DNA from: an uncultured Collinsella sp.
GTDB lineage: Bacteria > Actinomycetota > Coriobacteriia > Coriobacteriales > Coriobacteriaceae
Reading direction: 5' to 3'
Assembly: GCA_905197585.1 (NCBI GenBank)
Contig: CAJJZO010000031.1
Location: forward strand, 1-13,180
Length of the DNA: 13,180 nucleotides
Of this stretch, positions 6,433 to 13,157 are shown one piece after another. The first letter of the stretch is position 1. The number at the start of each line of letters is the position of its first letter. The notes below the pieces were generated by a model. The model had not been told where the DNA came from. It searched no databases and worked only from the letters and a program-made list of their open reading frames with translations. Made by a program: the position numbers and the translations under genes.

Positions 6433-6472
6433 GGGCACGTCGGTGCCCACCGTTTGAATGCTGTCCATTATA
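6433..6472 (-). promoter_or_regulatory. -10 element and leader hairpin of the YtxH-like/PRC operon
   Basis: The minus strand has a perfect TATAAT at 6472-6467. No convincing -35 is seen at 16-18 nt. The short leader carries a perfect hairpin, GGGCAC-CGAC-GTGCCC (6448-6433), ending 2-3 nt before the AGGAG ribosome-binding site (6430-6426). The hairpin may stabilise the mRNA or affect ribosome access. Confidence 0.5.
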
Positions 6473-6481
6473 CCCGCAGCG

Positions 6482-6534
6482 CATCACTTGCCGCTCCGCT
6501 CATCTGCGTACGGCAAAGGCGCAGGTATGTGATG
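6482..6534. repeat. nested inverted repeat, possible weak terminator
   Basis: CATCAC (6482-6487) pairs with GTGATG (6529-6534) and TTGCCG (6488-6493) with CGGCAA (6511-6516). It lies just past the stop of the cyanophycin-synthetase-N-like gene on the minus strand and could end that transcript, but no U-run follows. Confidence 0.35.
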
Positions 6535-6551
6535 GTGATAAACGCCTAGAC

Positions 6552-7397
6552 CTACTCCTGGGGCATAGCCGGCATGGCCACCGTGGCACCCGGGTCCTCG
6601 CCGGCGCCGTCCACGAGCGGCAGACCGCCCTCATGCGCAGGTCCTGCCGGAACCGTCGCCGCACCGCCAAAGACGGCAGCGGAGGCCTCGTGGTTCTCGG
6701 CAACCGCGCCCTCGGTATCAATCGCCACCTGGGGCTCGTCGTCAAAGTTGGGGACACCCTGGGGCTCGGTGGGAACGGGCTCGGCGGTCGCATCGGAAAC
6801 GGGCTCGGCGTCGACCGGCGCATCGCCCTCGTCAGCGCCCTCGTCAGCGCCCTCGTCCTCGGCAGCATCTTCGCCGTTCGCAGCGGCGACGGCCTCGTGA
6901 GGATCCTTGCCCTCGGCCTCGGCGCGCATGCCCAGCACCAGGTTGCGCAGGCCCGCGACCGTGCCCTCCACGTCGGGGGCAGGCTGGTCGGCGTGCAGAT
7001 AGGCCCAGTCCATCATAAAGGTAGCCGAAGACAGCGCACCGATGGCCAGCGCGTCGTCGGGGCACGAAAGCTTAACCTCAAAGACGCGCTCGTCGTGCTC
7101 GCTTACGCGCGTGCGGCCGCACGAGATGCTACCGGCAAGACCGGTCTCGTTCATGAGCTCAACCGTCACGTGCTCCAGCAGGTGGCAGAGCTCGGTCTGG
7201 CCCATGCAGTCCTGGAACTCGCGACCGGAATCACCCAGGCACAGGTGCTTGGCAATCGCCGGCACCAGGTAATACACGCGCGCCGTGGCCTCGATATCCT
7301 CCGAGGTCACGAGCGGCATGCCGGGGTTCACCAGCACATGCGCGCAGATCTTGTCCTCGCTGACGGTGACCTTAAGGATGTTGAACAGGCCTGCCAT
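6552..7397 (-). CDS. stand-alone cyanophycin-synthetase N-domain-like protein with HxxEH motif and acidic tail
   Basis: 281 residues. The first 165 or so form a compact domain resembling the N-terminal domain of cyanophycin synthetase (CphA1). The stretch PAIAKHLCLGD...CHLLEHVTVEL...GLAG...GRTR follows the order of that domain's conserved positions: P, H.C, H..EH..LEL, G, GRTR. The HxxEH is at 72-76 and GRTR at 94-97. No ATP-grasp or Mur-ligase domain is present, so it cannot itself make cyanophycin. HxxEH is also the zinc motif of inverse zincins, so a metal-dependent hydrolase is possible. From about 165 the protein turns into a low-complexity Glu/Asp/Ala/Pro tail with EGAD repeats, probably disordered. 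GGGGAG precedes the ATG at proper spacing. It lies 24 nt past the CorC-like gene and is probably co-transcribed. Function unknown. Confidence 0.75.
   Translation of the reverse strand: MAGLFNILKVTVSEDKICAHVLVNPGMPLVTSEDIEATARVYYLVPAIAKHLCLGDSGREFQDCMGQTELCHLLEHVTVELMNETGLAGSISCGRTRVSEHDERVFEVKLSCPDDALAIGALSSATFMMDWAYLHADQPAPDVEGTVAGLRNLVLGMRAEAEGKDPHEAVAAANGEDAAEDEGADEGADEGDAPVDAEPVSDATAEPVPTEPQGVPNFDDEPQVAIDTEGAVAENHEASAAVFGGAATVPAGPAHEGGLPLVDGAGEDPGATVAMPAMPQE
6828..6863. repeat. 12-bp tandem repeats encoding the EGAD tail
   Basis: GCCCTCGTCAGC-type units occur about three times in a row. On the minus strand they encode Glu-Gly-Ala-Asp repeats in the acidic tail of the surrounding gene. 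In-frame 12-bp units can expand or contract without frameshift, so tail length may vary among strains. Confidence 0.65.
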
Positions 7398-7421
7398 AAC
7401 TCTCCCCTACTCTTCCTTGCC

Positions 7422-8795
7422 CTACTCGTCGCCATCGTGCGGATCCACAGAGCCCGCACCCGACGTCGCCGGCTTCTCTGCCGAAGACTCGGAATCCTTC
7501 TTATCGGTTTCGGCCGGAGCAATCACGCGAATGAGCGAGATGCGCTGGCCACGCATCGACTGCACCTTGAACTTGTACCCCGCAACCTCAAACACCTCTC
7601 CGATGTCGGGCACCGAGTCGCAAAGCTCCAAAATCCAGCCGGCGATGGTCTCATAATCATCGCTTTCCTCGAGCGGCCAACCAAGCTCAATCGCGTCATC
7701 GCACGAAAAACGCCCATCGACGAGCCACTCGCGGCGCGAAAGGCGCGTGAGGTACTTGTTGTCGGGGTCGAACTCGTCCTCGATCTCGCCGACGATCTCC
7801 TCGACGATGTCCTCGATGGTGATGATGCCGGCCGTGCCGCCGTACTCGTCCACGACCACCACGATCTGGTCGTGCGAGGTCTGCATCTCGGACAGCAGCG
7901 GCAGGATGTCCTTGGTGTCGGGCACAAAGGTGGCGTCGCGCAAAAAGTCGGCGATGGGCTGGTCGCCCTTGCCGTCGAGCGCGGGCTGAATCAGGTCCTT
8001 GATGTGCGCGATGCCGGCGACGTTGTCGGGATCCTCGTGATAGACGGGGATGCGGCTAAAGCCGGTCTGGCGCATGGCGGACAGCACGTCAGCGACCGTC
8101 TCGTCGTCCTCGCACATGGTGGTGTCCACGCGCGGCACCATAACCTCGCGGGCAACGGTGTCGCCCAGGTCGAAGATCTCGTGGATCATGCGCTTTTCCT
8201 CGTCGAGCAGGTCGTCCTGCTCCGAGACCATGTACTTGATCTCTTCCTCCGAGACGTTTTGGCGGTCGTCGGCGCTCTTGATGCGCAGGATGCGGGCCAG
8301 GCCATCGGAGCAGGCGCCGGTCAGCCACACGAGCGGACGGGCGATCTTTTGGAAAAACGACAACGGTCCCACGACCTGCTTGGATACGCCCTCGGCGTTG
8401 GCCAGACCGATGCGCTTGGGCACAAGCTCGCCGATCACGATGGACACAAAGGCGACGGCGACGGTGATGATGACCGGCGCCAGGCCGCGCGCGATGGCGG
8501 AAAGCGGCGCGATGCCAAAGCTCATGAGCCACGTGGCAAGCGGGTCGGACAGACTCGTCGAGGCGACGGCGGACGAGGCGAAGCCCACGAGCGTGATGGC
8601 AACCTGGATGGTGGCGAGCAGCTGGTCGGAGTCGGCAGCCAGCTTAATGGCACGCTCGGCGCGCTTGTCGCCTTCCTCGGCCTCGTGCTCCAGCACGGCG
8701 CGCTTGGCCGTGGTGAGCGCCATCTCGGACATAGAGAAGTAGCCGTTGATGAGGGTCAAAACGAGGGTGGTGATAAGGGAGATGGTTATGTCCAT
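7422..8795 (-). CDS. CorC/HlyC-family (CNNM-type) membrane protein with CBS pair
   Basis: 457 residues. Residues 1 to about 180 form the DUF21/CNNM transmembrane domain (NGYFSMSEMALTTAKR, VSIVIGELVPKRIGL). Two CBS domains follow (about 205-330), with VPRVDTTMCEDDETV and DEYGGTAGIITIEDIVEEIVGEIEDE, a signature of the family. A CorC_HlyC domain (about 340-425, RLSRREWLVDGRFSCDDAIELG) and a polar tail complete it. Such proteins (CorC, MpfA, CNNM) bind Mg-ATP in the CBS pair and are associated with Mg2+ or Co2+ export and Mg2+ tolerance; older annotations say hemolysin. Length and domain order are normal, so it looks functional. The ATG at 8795 sits at the first membrane helix. GGAGG lies 15 nt upstream, which is long, but no better in-frame start exists. 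It leads an apparent two-gene unit with the cyanophycin-synthetase-N-like gene. Confidence 0.9.
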   Translation of the reverse strand: MDITISLITTLVLTLINGYFSMSEMALTTAKRAVLEHEAEEGDKRAERAIKLAADSDQLLATIQVAITLVGFASSAVASTSLSDPLATWLMSFGIAPLSAIARGLAPVIITVAVAFVSIVIGELVPKRIGLANAEGVSKQVVGPLSFFQKIARPLVWLTGACSDGLARILRIKSADDRQNVSEEEIKYMVSEQDDLLDEEKRMIHEIFDLGDTVAREVMVPRVDTTMCEDDETVADVLSAMRQTGFSRIPVYHEDPDNVAGIAHIKDLIQPALDGKGDQPIADFLRDATFVPDTKDILPLLSEMQTSHDQIVVVVDEYGGTAGIITIEDIVEEIVGEIEDEFDPDNKYLTRLSRREWLVDGRFSCDDAIELGWPLEESDDYETIAGWILELCDSVPDIGEVFEVAGYKFKVQSMRGQRISLIRVIAPAETDKKDSESSAEKPATSGAGSVDPHDGDE

Positions 8796-8873
8796 CGGGA
8801 GTTTCTCGAACCTCCAAGATTCGGGACGTCAGGTCAAAACGTTGATGGCGGATAGGGCAGTTGCACCCGGCGG

Positions 8874-8897
8874 GCGCCCGGACGGGCCCGCGGGCGC
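8874..8897. repeat. GC-rich hairpin between HlyIII-like and CorC-like genes
   Basis: GCGCCC (8874-8879) pairs with GGGCGC (8892-8897) in a very GC-rich patch just past the HlyIII-like stop codon on the minus strand. It may slow or end transcription before the CorC-like gene. The U-run of a classical terminator is missing. Confidence 0.35.
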
Positions 8898-8908
8898 AGG
8901 CGCGATCG

Positions 8909-9592
8909 CTAGATTACGAAGAGGATCACCGCCATGAACTGGAAGATACTGCCGGCGAGCACCCACAAGTGAAACACACTGTGCAGGTAGCGCACGTTTT
9001 TGGCGATATAGAACGGCACGCCCGCGGTGTAGCACACGCCGCCGACGGCGAGCAGGGCAAGTGCCACGGGGTTGAGCAGCGCCACAAGTTCGGGCAGCTT
9101 AAAGACAACGAGCCAGCCCATCAGCAGGTAAACCAGGCCGCTTACCCAGTGCGGTTGACGCTCGCGCATAAAGCACTCGAGGGCGATGCCGATAATGGCG
9201 ATGGCCCATACGGCAAAGAACAGCGCAGGGCCGCCGTCGTTTGCGAGCGTGATAAGGCAAAACGGCGTATAGCTGCCCGCAATGAGCAGGTAGATGCAGC
9301 TGTGGTCGATGATGCGAAACACGCGCTTGGCGCGCGCGGGCTGAATCGCGTGGTAGAGCGTGGAGGCTAGGTATTCGAGGATAATGCTGACACCATAGAC
9401 AATCGCCGCGGCCATGTGGGCCGGGCCTCCGCCGCGCAGGGCAGCGAATACGATCAGGAGCACCAGGCCCGCGATACCCAGCAGGCAGCCGACACCATGG
9501 GTGACGGAGTTCATGATCTCCTCGCCCACCGTGTAGTGTGGAACGGCCGCGGTCTTGGGTCGCGGCTTAGAACTGTCGCTCGAATCGGACAT
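8909..9592 (-). CDS. hemolysin III / PAQR-type seven-helix membrane protein
   Basis: 227 residues from the ATG at 9592, with seven hydrophobic helices after a short polar N-terminus. Family signatures are present in order: EEIMNSVTHG (Ser and His of the first motif), STLYHA, DHSCIYLLIAGSYTP, and HSVFHLWVLAGS near the C-terminus. In this superfamily (PAQR, HlyIII, alkaline ceramidase) the conserved Ser, Asp and three His residues form a membrane-embedded metal hydrolase site, and all are visible. The bacterial role is not settled: pore-forming activity was reported for HlyIII of Bacillus cereus, and envelope or lipid functions are suggested for others. A longer form from TTG at 9610 is possible, but GGAGG (9608-9604) then falls inside it, whereas it lies upstream of ATG 9592. 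Divergent from the hydrolase gene. Confidence 0.88.
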   Translation of the reverse strand: MSDSSDSSKPRPKTAAVPHYTVGEEIMNSVTHGVGCLLGIAGLVLLIVFAALRGGGPAHMAAAIVYGVSIILEYLASTLYHAIQPARAKRVFRIIDHSCIYLLIAGSYTPFCLITLANDGGPALFFAVWAIAIIGIALECFMRERQPHWVSGLVYLLMGWLVVFKLPELVALLNPVALALLAVGGVCYTAGVPFYIAKNVRYLHSVFHLWVLAGSIFQFMAVILFVI

Positions 9593-9627
9593 GCCGGTTA
9601 CATCCTCCAACGTAAAGAGTTCTCAAC

Positions 9628-9657
9628 ACTATATCAAAGCGTCTAGGTACGTGCGAA
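9628..9657 (-). promoter_or_regulatory. possible promoter of the HlyIII-like gene
   Basis: The minus strand has TATAGT (9633-9628) as a -10, with a weak -35 TTCGCA (9657-9652) 18 nt upstream. It is the best candidate in the divergent intergenic region, but only the -10 is convincing. Confidence 0.35.
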
Positions 9658-9700
9658 ATTTGCACCATACGTGACCCTTTGTTTACCCATTCTTTGTCTG

Positions 9701-9729
9701 TTGACGCATCAACGGCGAACGTCCATAAT
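9701..9729 (+). promoter_or_regulatory. sigma-70-type promoter of the alpha/beta hydrolase gene
   Basis: TTGACG (9701-9706) and CATAAT (9724-9729) are separated by exactly 17 nt, each one base off consensus. The expected transcription start is near 9736, about 43 nt before the ATG. Confidence 0.75.
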
Positions 9730-9742
9730 GCGCTTGCATTAA

Positions 9743-9760
9743 ATGTTGATGTATTAACAT
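9743..9760. promoter_or_regulatory. palindrome in hydrolase leader, candidate operator
   Basis: ATGTTGAT-GT-ATTAACAT is an 8+8 inverted repeat with one mismatch. It lies just downstream of the predicted transcription start and before the ribosome-binding site. The position suits a repressor operator; no cognate regulator is encoded nearby. Confidence 0.4.
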
Positions 9761-9778
9761 CTTATAGGAAAGCTTCTT

Positions 9779-10744
9779 ATGTCTCAAAACGCACGTTCCC
9801 ATCGAAAGCTCAAGATAGCCGGCATCGTTGCACTGGTGGCTGTCGTTGCGCTGCTCGGATTTGCCGGCAACTTTCTGTTTGACTTCGCGCTGAATCCCCG
9901 CGCGCCATACACCATGAAGATGATGCAGGATAGCAAGAACGACAAAGAAAGTGAGCAGCCGGATGCCGAGGATGCCGAGGCGCGGGCATGGTTTAAAGAG
10001 AACCGCGAGAGCAGCGGCCTCACCGCAGATGACGGAACCGAGCTCGCCGCCTGGTATTTTACTGCCTCGGAGAACACCCACGATTACGCCGTCTGCCTGC
10101 ATGGATATACCAACGAGCCCATCGGCATGGCTCGATACGCCAAGCGCTTCCACGACCGTGGCATGAACGTGCTCGCGCCTGCCGCCCGCGCCCACGAGCG
10201 CTCCGGCGGCGACTATATCGGCATGGGCTGGCCCGAGCGCCTCGATATCGTCGCATGGATCGAGCAAATCGTTCAGGCTGACCCCCAGGCGCGCATTCTT
10301 GTCTTTGGCGAATCGATGGGTGCAGCAACCGCTATGAACGTCGCGGGGGAATCTCTGCCTGCAAACGTGAAATGCATTATCGAGGACTGTGGTTATACGA
10401 GTGTTTGGGACGAGTTTTCCCTGCAGCTCAAGGACGTGTTCGGCCTGCCCAGCTTTCCCTTGCTCGATGTAGCAAACTTGGTGTGCAACGTGCGCGCGGG
10501 CTACGACTTTCATAAGGCGAGCAGTGTGGAGCAACTCGAACACGCGACGGTTCCCATGCTGTTTATCCACGGCGACCAGGACACCTTTGTACCGTACAGC
10601 ATGCTCGACCAAAACTACGACGCGTGCGCCAGCAAGGTCAAGCAAAAGCTCACTATCCATGGCGCCACCCACGCCAAGAGTGCGCAAGTTGACCCCGAGC
10701 TCTACTGGAATACGGTCGACGACTTCCTCGACGAGTATTTTTAG
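9779..10744 (+). CDS. membrane-anchored alpha/beta hydrolase
   Basis: 321 residues. A short basic N-terminus precedes a single hydrophobic helix (about 11-30), then a charged linker (about 45-75) and an alpha/beta-hydrolase fold. LHGYTN (107-112) carries the oxyanion-hole region and GESMG (177-181) the nucleophile Ser179. HGDQDTFVP gives Asp268 and GATHAKS gives His298, so the triad is complete. It resembles YqkD-type or FrsA-like serine hydrolases that sit on the outer face of the membrane; substrate unknown. AGGAAAG lies 6 nt before the ATG. It is the only plus-strand gene here, with its own promoter and terminator, hence monocistronic. Length is typical and no defects are seen. Confidence 0.9.
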   Translation: MSQNARSHRKLKIAGIVALVAVVALLGFAGNFLFDFALNPRAPYTMKMMQDSKNDKESEQPDAEDAEARAWFKENRESSGLTADDGTELAAWYFTASENTHDYAVCLHGYTNEPIGMARYAKRFHDRGMNVLAPAARAHERSGGDYIGMGWPERLDIVAWIEQIVQADPQARILVFGESMGAATAMNVAGESLPANVKCIIEDCGYTSVWDEFSLQLKDVFGLPSFPLLDVANLVCNVRAGYDFHKASSVEQLEHATVPMLFIHGDQDTFVPYSMLDQNYDACASKVKQKLTIHGATHAKSAQVDPELYWNTVDDFLDEYF

Positions 10745-10790
10745 GCAAATAGGACGGTTTACCAGTCTATCTCACCCCTTAGCACTTCCA

Positions 10791-10829
10791 AAAAGCCGCC
10801 CGCGGGCACTGTGCCCACGGGCGGCTTTT
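10791..10829. terminator. bidirectional Rho-independent terminator between convergent genes
   Basis: AAAAGCCGCCCGCGGGCAC (10791-10809) pairs with 10811-10829 with a single mismatch, forming a long GC-rich stem. T-runs lie on the 3' side of both strands: TTTT on plus, and TTTTT on minus from the A-run at 10790-10794. It serves the alpha/beta hydrolase gene and the convergent DUF362 gene. Confidence 0.92.
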
Positions 10830-10876
10830 GCTAACGTTGCGCTACAAAAGCGCTTGATATGTCCAATAGACAGGCG

Positions 10877-12082
10877 CTACTTGACCTCGATGAGCTCGTA
10901 CTTGCTCGTGCCCAGGCCGATCTTCTCGGCGTGTGCGATGCACGCGCGCCAGTCGGTGTCGGGATGCGTGATGCAGAAGGGGTCACGCGCCTGCTCGCCC
11001 TCCAGACGCTCGTGGTTATGCTCCATCTTGGCCGCGCTATCGGTGAGCTCGGTGTTGGGCAGCGGCTCGGATGCCATGACGGCGTCGGCGCAGGCCTGGT
11101 CGATGGCGACCGGGTCGAAGCTCGCGAACATGCCGATATCGTTGACGATGGGCGTGTCGTTTTCGGGATGGCAATCGCAGTTGGGGCTGATATCCATGGC
11201 AAGCGAGATATGGAAGCTCGGGCGGCCGTCGACAACGGCCTTGGTGTACTCGGCAATCTTGCAGTTGAGCACGTCGGCCGCGGCGTCATAGCCGGGCTTG
11301 ATGCAGTCCTGGTTGCATGCCGCAATGCAGCGTCCGCAGCCCACGCAGCGATCGTGGTCGATGGCGGCCACGTGCACCGTGCGAGTAGCGCCGCTGGCAA
11401 GCTCGCGCTCGCGGGTGCCGTCGAACGAGATAGCGTTGTGCGCGCAGATCTTTTCGCAGGCACGGCAGCCAACGCAGTGCTCGGTCGCGACGTTCGGCTT
11501 GCCGGCGGCATGCTGCTCCATCTTGCCGGCACGGCTGCCGCCTCCCATGCCCAGGTTCTTCATGGCGCCGCCAAAACCGGCCTGCTCATGACCCTTAAAG
11601 TGGGTGAGGCTGATCACGATATCGGCATCCATGAGCGCCTGACCGATCTTGGCTTCGTGCACGTACTCGCCGCCCTCGACCGGGACGAGCGCCTCGTCGG
11701 TGCCCTTGAGGCCGTCGGCAATGATGATCTGGCAACCCGTAGCATACGGGGTAAAGCCGTTCTGGTAGGCGGTATCGACGTGCTCGAGCGCGTTTTTGCG
11801 GCTACCCACATAGAGCGTATTGCAGTCGGTGAGGAAGGGCTTGCCGCCCAGCTCCTTCACGACGTCCGCGACGGCGCGGGCGTAGTTGGGGCGCAAAAAG
11901 CTCAGGTTGCCCAGCTCGCCAAAGTGAATCTTGATAGCAACGAACTTGTTCTCAAAGTCGATCTGCTCAATACCGGCGCGGCGAATGAGGCGCTTGAGCT
12001 TGTCGAGCTGGCTCTCGCGAGCATGCGTGCGCAGGTTGGTGAAGTACACCTTAGCGGGTGCTGCGGGCGCGGTTGTGGTCAT
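10877..12082 (-). CDS. DUF362 protein with two 4Fe-4S ferredoxin motifs
   Basis: 401 residues. The N-terminal half (KVYFTNLRTH, FVAIKIHFGELGN, ADIVISLTHFKGHEQAGFGGAMKNLGMG) is the DUF362 domain. Two cysteine clusters follow: CVGCRACEKIC (Cys203, 206, 209, 213) and CVGCGRCIAAC (Cys246, 249, 252, 256), each fit for one [4Fe-4S] cluster. DUF362 sequence resumes after them (SPNCDCHPENDTPIVNDIGMFAS). These proteins are common in anaerobes and are presumed cytoplasmic electron carriers or redox enzymes; the reaction is unknown. I chose the ATG at 12082 because GAGGGG precedes it by about 7-8 nt. The ATG at 12103 would put that site inside the coding region. It appears monocistronic. A weak promoter candidate, TTGACT (12155-12150) and TACCAT (12130-12125), has an unusually long 19-nt spacing. 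Confidence 0.9.
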   Translation of the reverse strand: MTTTAPAAPAKVYFTNLRTHARESQLDKLKRLIRRAGIEQIDFENKFVAIKIHFGELGNLSFLRPNYARAVADVVKELGGKPFLTDCNTLYVGSRKNALEHVDTAYQNGFTPYATGCQIIIADGLKGTDEALVPVEGGEYVHEAKIGQALMDADIVISLTHFKGHEQAGFGGAMKNLGMGGGSRAGKMEQHAAGKPNVATEHCVGCRACEKICAHNAISFDGTRERELASGATRTVHVAAIDHDRCVGCGRCIAACNQDCIKPGYDAAADVLNCKIAEYTKAVVDGRPSFHISLAMDISPNCDCHPENDTPIVNDIGMFASFDPVAIDQACADAVMASEPLPNTELTDSAAKMEHNHERLEGEQARDPFCITHPDTDWRACIAHAEKIGLGTSKYELIEVK

Positions 12083-12159
12083 AGATATATCCCCTCGGTC
12101 CATATGGCGTTACAGACATAAGGGATGGTACCCATTGAAGTAGGGTCGAAGTCAAGCGC

Positions 12160-12390
12160 GAAACCTAGTCGTTGGGTAAATGACTACTCATTGGGGACAG
12201 ACTTAAATGACTGAAACCACTCATTGGGGACGGACTTAAATGAGTGCCTCGCCACCCGGCAGTTAGGGACATTCCTTTTCTGCCGGCAGCCGGGAACAGT
12301 CCTTGCCAGCCCGGCCGGCGAGCCGGCGAATCGGCAAAGACTGCCCCCGATGACTAGTCGTTTAAGACTGTCCCCAATGACCACTCTTGC
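12160..12390. repeat. cluster of REP-like repeats in direct and inverted orientation
   Basis: Two direct units, 12186-12212 and 12219-12245, share ACTCATTGGGG and ACTTAAATGA, differ at only two or three positions, and start 33 bp apart. An inverted unit lies at about 12350-12387 (minus strand GGGGACAGTCTTAAACGACT). Between them are diverged forms: GGGACATTCCTTTTCTGCC (12266-12284), GGGAACAGTCCTTGCC (12292-12307) and, inverted, GGGGGCAGTCTTTGCCG (12333-12349). A truncated piece (GTCGTTGGGTAAATGACT) begins the cluster at about 12169. The G-rich head plus ACAGTCTT-like tail recalls REP sequences mobilised by RAYT transposases. No such gene is in the window. The 427-nt space between the DUF362 and methyltransferase genes is largely this cluster. 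Confidence 0.75.
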
Positions 12391-12474
12391 TGGGTGCCTG
12401 CTGCTGGGTCGCCATCGCCTGCGTGAGCCTGGGCATGCAGCACGTCATCGGCATCTGGTAGGAAAGGCGTCGCG

Positions 12475-12496
12475 TGGGACGAAATCCCCCGTCCCA
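12475..12496. repeat. 7-bp inverted repeat downstream of the methyltransferase gene
   Basis: TGGGACG (12475-12481) pairs perfectly with CGTCCCA (12490-12496) around an 8-nt loop. It sits 14 nt past the methyltransferase stop on the minus strand. It lacks a trailing U-run, so it may be another intergenic repeat rather than a terminator. Confidence 0.5.
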
Positions 12497-12509
12497 AAAT
12501 GTGGTCGGC

Positions 12510-13061
12510 CTAGGAGGGCTTGCGCGCAACCAGGTGGGCGCGGAAGCCTTTCTGCGCCTCGAGCTTGAGCAGGAGGAATCCGGCGCTCTCGGCGAGCGCA
12601 CGAAGCTCGGACACCTTGCAGATCCGGACATCGCCGTGGCCTGCGAGGCGCGCCAACGGCTGCTCAAAGGTGTTCATGAGCCATACCACGATGTCGCTCG
12701 ACGTGTAGTCGCGGAGAATCAGGCGCCCGCCGGGGCGCAGGACTCGGGCCGCCTCGGCGAAGAACCTCTCGGGGTGCGGATAGTGATGGAAACTGTTGGA
12801 GCAGAGCACGGCGTCGAAGCTTTGCGGCTCGAAGGGCAGGGCTTCGGCGTCCCCGACGACGAAGCGGACGTTCCCGAGCTGCTTGGCGCGTGCCGCCTCG
12901 ATCATTTTGGGCGTGAGGTCGAGCCCCGTCAGGTGCTTGCCCGGGTATTCCCCGTGCAGCAGTTCTAGGACGGCTCCGGTTCCACAGCCCACGTCGAGCG
13001 CGTCCTCGAACGGTTCGAGCTCAAGCTCCTCGAGCATTTGCGGATAGTCGTCCTTGCACAT
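12510..13061 (-). CDS. class I SAM-dependent methyltransferase, 5' end interrupted
   Basis: 183 residues from the ATG at 13061. LDVGCGTGAVLELL is motif I (SAM binding), LTGLDLTPKMIEAAR supplies the acidic ribose contact, VVGDAEALPF is motif III, FDAVLCSNSFHHYPHPERFFAEAARVLRPGGRLILRD covers motifs IV-VI. This is the UbiE/Methyltransf_11 layout; substrate cannot be told. The natural start appears to be the ATG at 13157, which has AGGAGG 4 nt upstream, but its fourth codon is TAG. The frame is then open and continuous with this ORF and encodes plausible family sequence (AEELKQLSIKEFTEAAKVYESG). ATG 13061 has no ribosome-binding site, so the product is either poorly made or absent. The core fold would survive the truncation. 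Probably a recent nonsense mutation, or a sequencing error. Confidence 0.75.
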   Translation of the reverse strand: MCKDDYPQMLEELELEPFEDALDVGCGTGAVLELLHGEYPGKHLTGLDLTPKMIEAARAKQLGNVRFVVGDAEALPFEPQSFDAVLCSNSFHHYPHPERFFAEAARVLRPGGRLILRDYTSSDIVVWLMNTFEQPLARLAGHGDVRICKVSELRALAESAGFLLLKLEAQKGFRAHLVARKPS

Positions 13062-13157
13062 CTCGTAAATGCCGGCATGGCCGGATTCGTAGACCTTTGC
13101 CGCCTCGGTGAACTCCTTGATGGAGAGCTGCTTGAGCTCTTCTGCCTATCTGGCCAT
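13062..13157 (-). pseudogene. original 5' end of the methyltransferase gene, broken by an amber codon
   Basis: An ATG at 13157-13155 follows AGGAGG at ideal spacing and reads Met-Ala-Arg, then TAG (13148-13146). The next 28 codons, in the same frame, run into the methyltransferase ORF without a further stop. A single C-to-T change from CAG would explain the TAG. Several intact genes in this window end in TAG, so recoding is unlikely. Confidence 0.65.

Noticed and set aside
6264..8855. 863-codon open frame on the plus strand
   Set aside because: Lies antisense to the YtxH-like, CphA1-N-like and CorC-like genes, whose products show clear families. Its translation is Arg/His/Gly-rich with no domain, as expected from a codon-phase shadow in high-GC DNA.
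9683..10687. 334-codon open frame on the minus strand
   Set aside because: Antisense to the alpha/beta hydrolase, which has a complete triad, promoter, ribosome-binding site and terminator.
10859..12121. 420-codon open frame on the plus strand
   Set aside because: Antisense shadow of the DUF362 gene, which has two intact ferredoxin motifs; its beginning also sits too close to the bidirectional terminator.
12160..12390. CRISPR array
   Set aside because: Repeats are irregularly spaced, diverged and in both orientations, without uniform spacers or cas genes.
13146..13148. TAG read as pyrrolysine or a reassigned codon
   Set aside because: Several intact genes here end in TAG at the expected family length, so TAG works as a stop. 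A single nonsense change is simpler.
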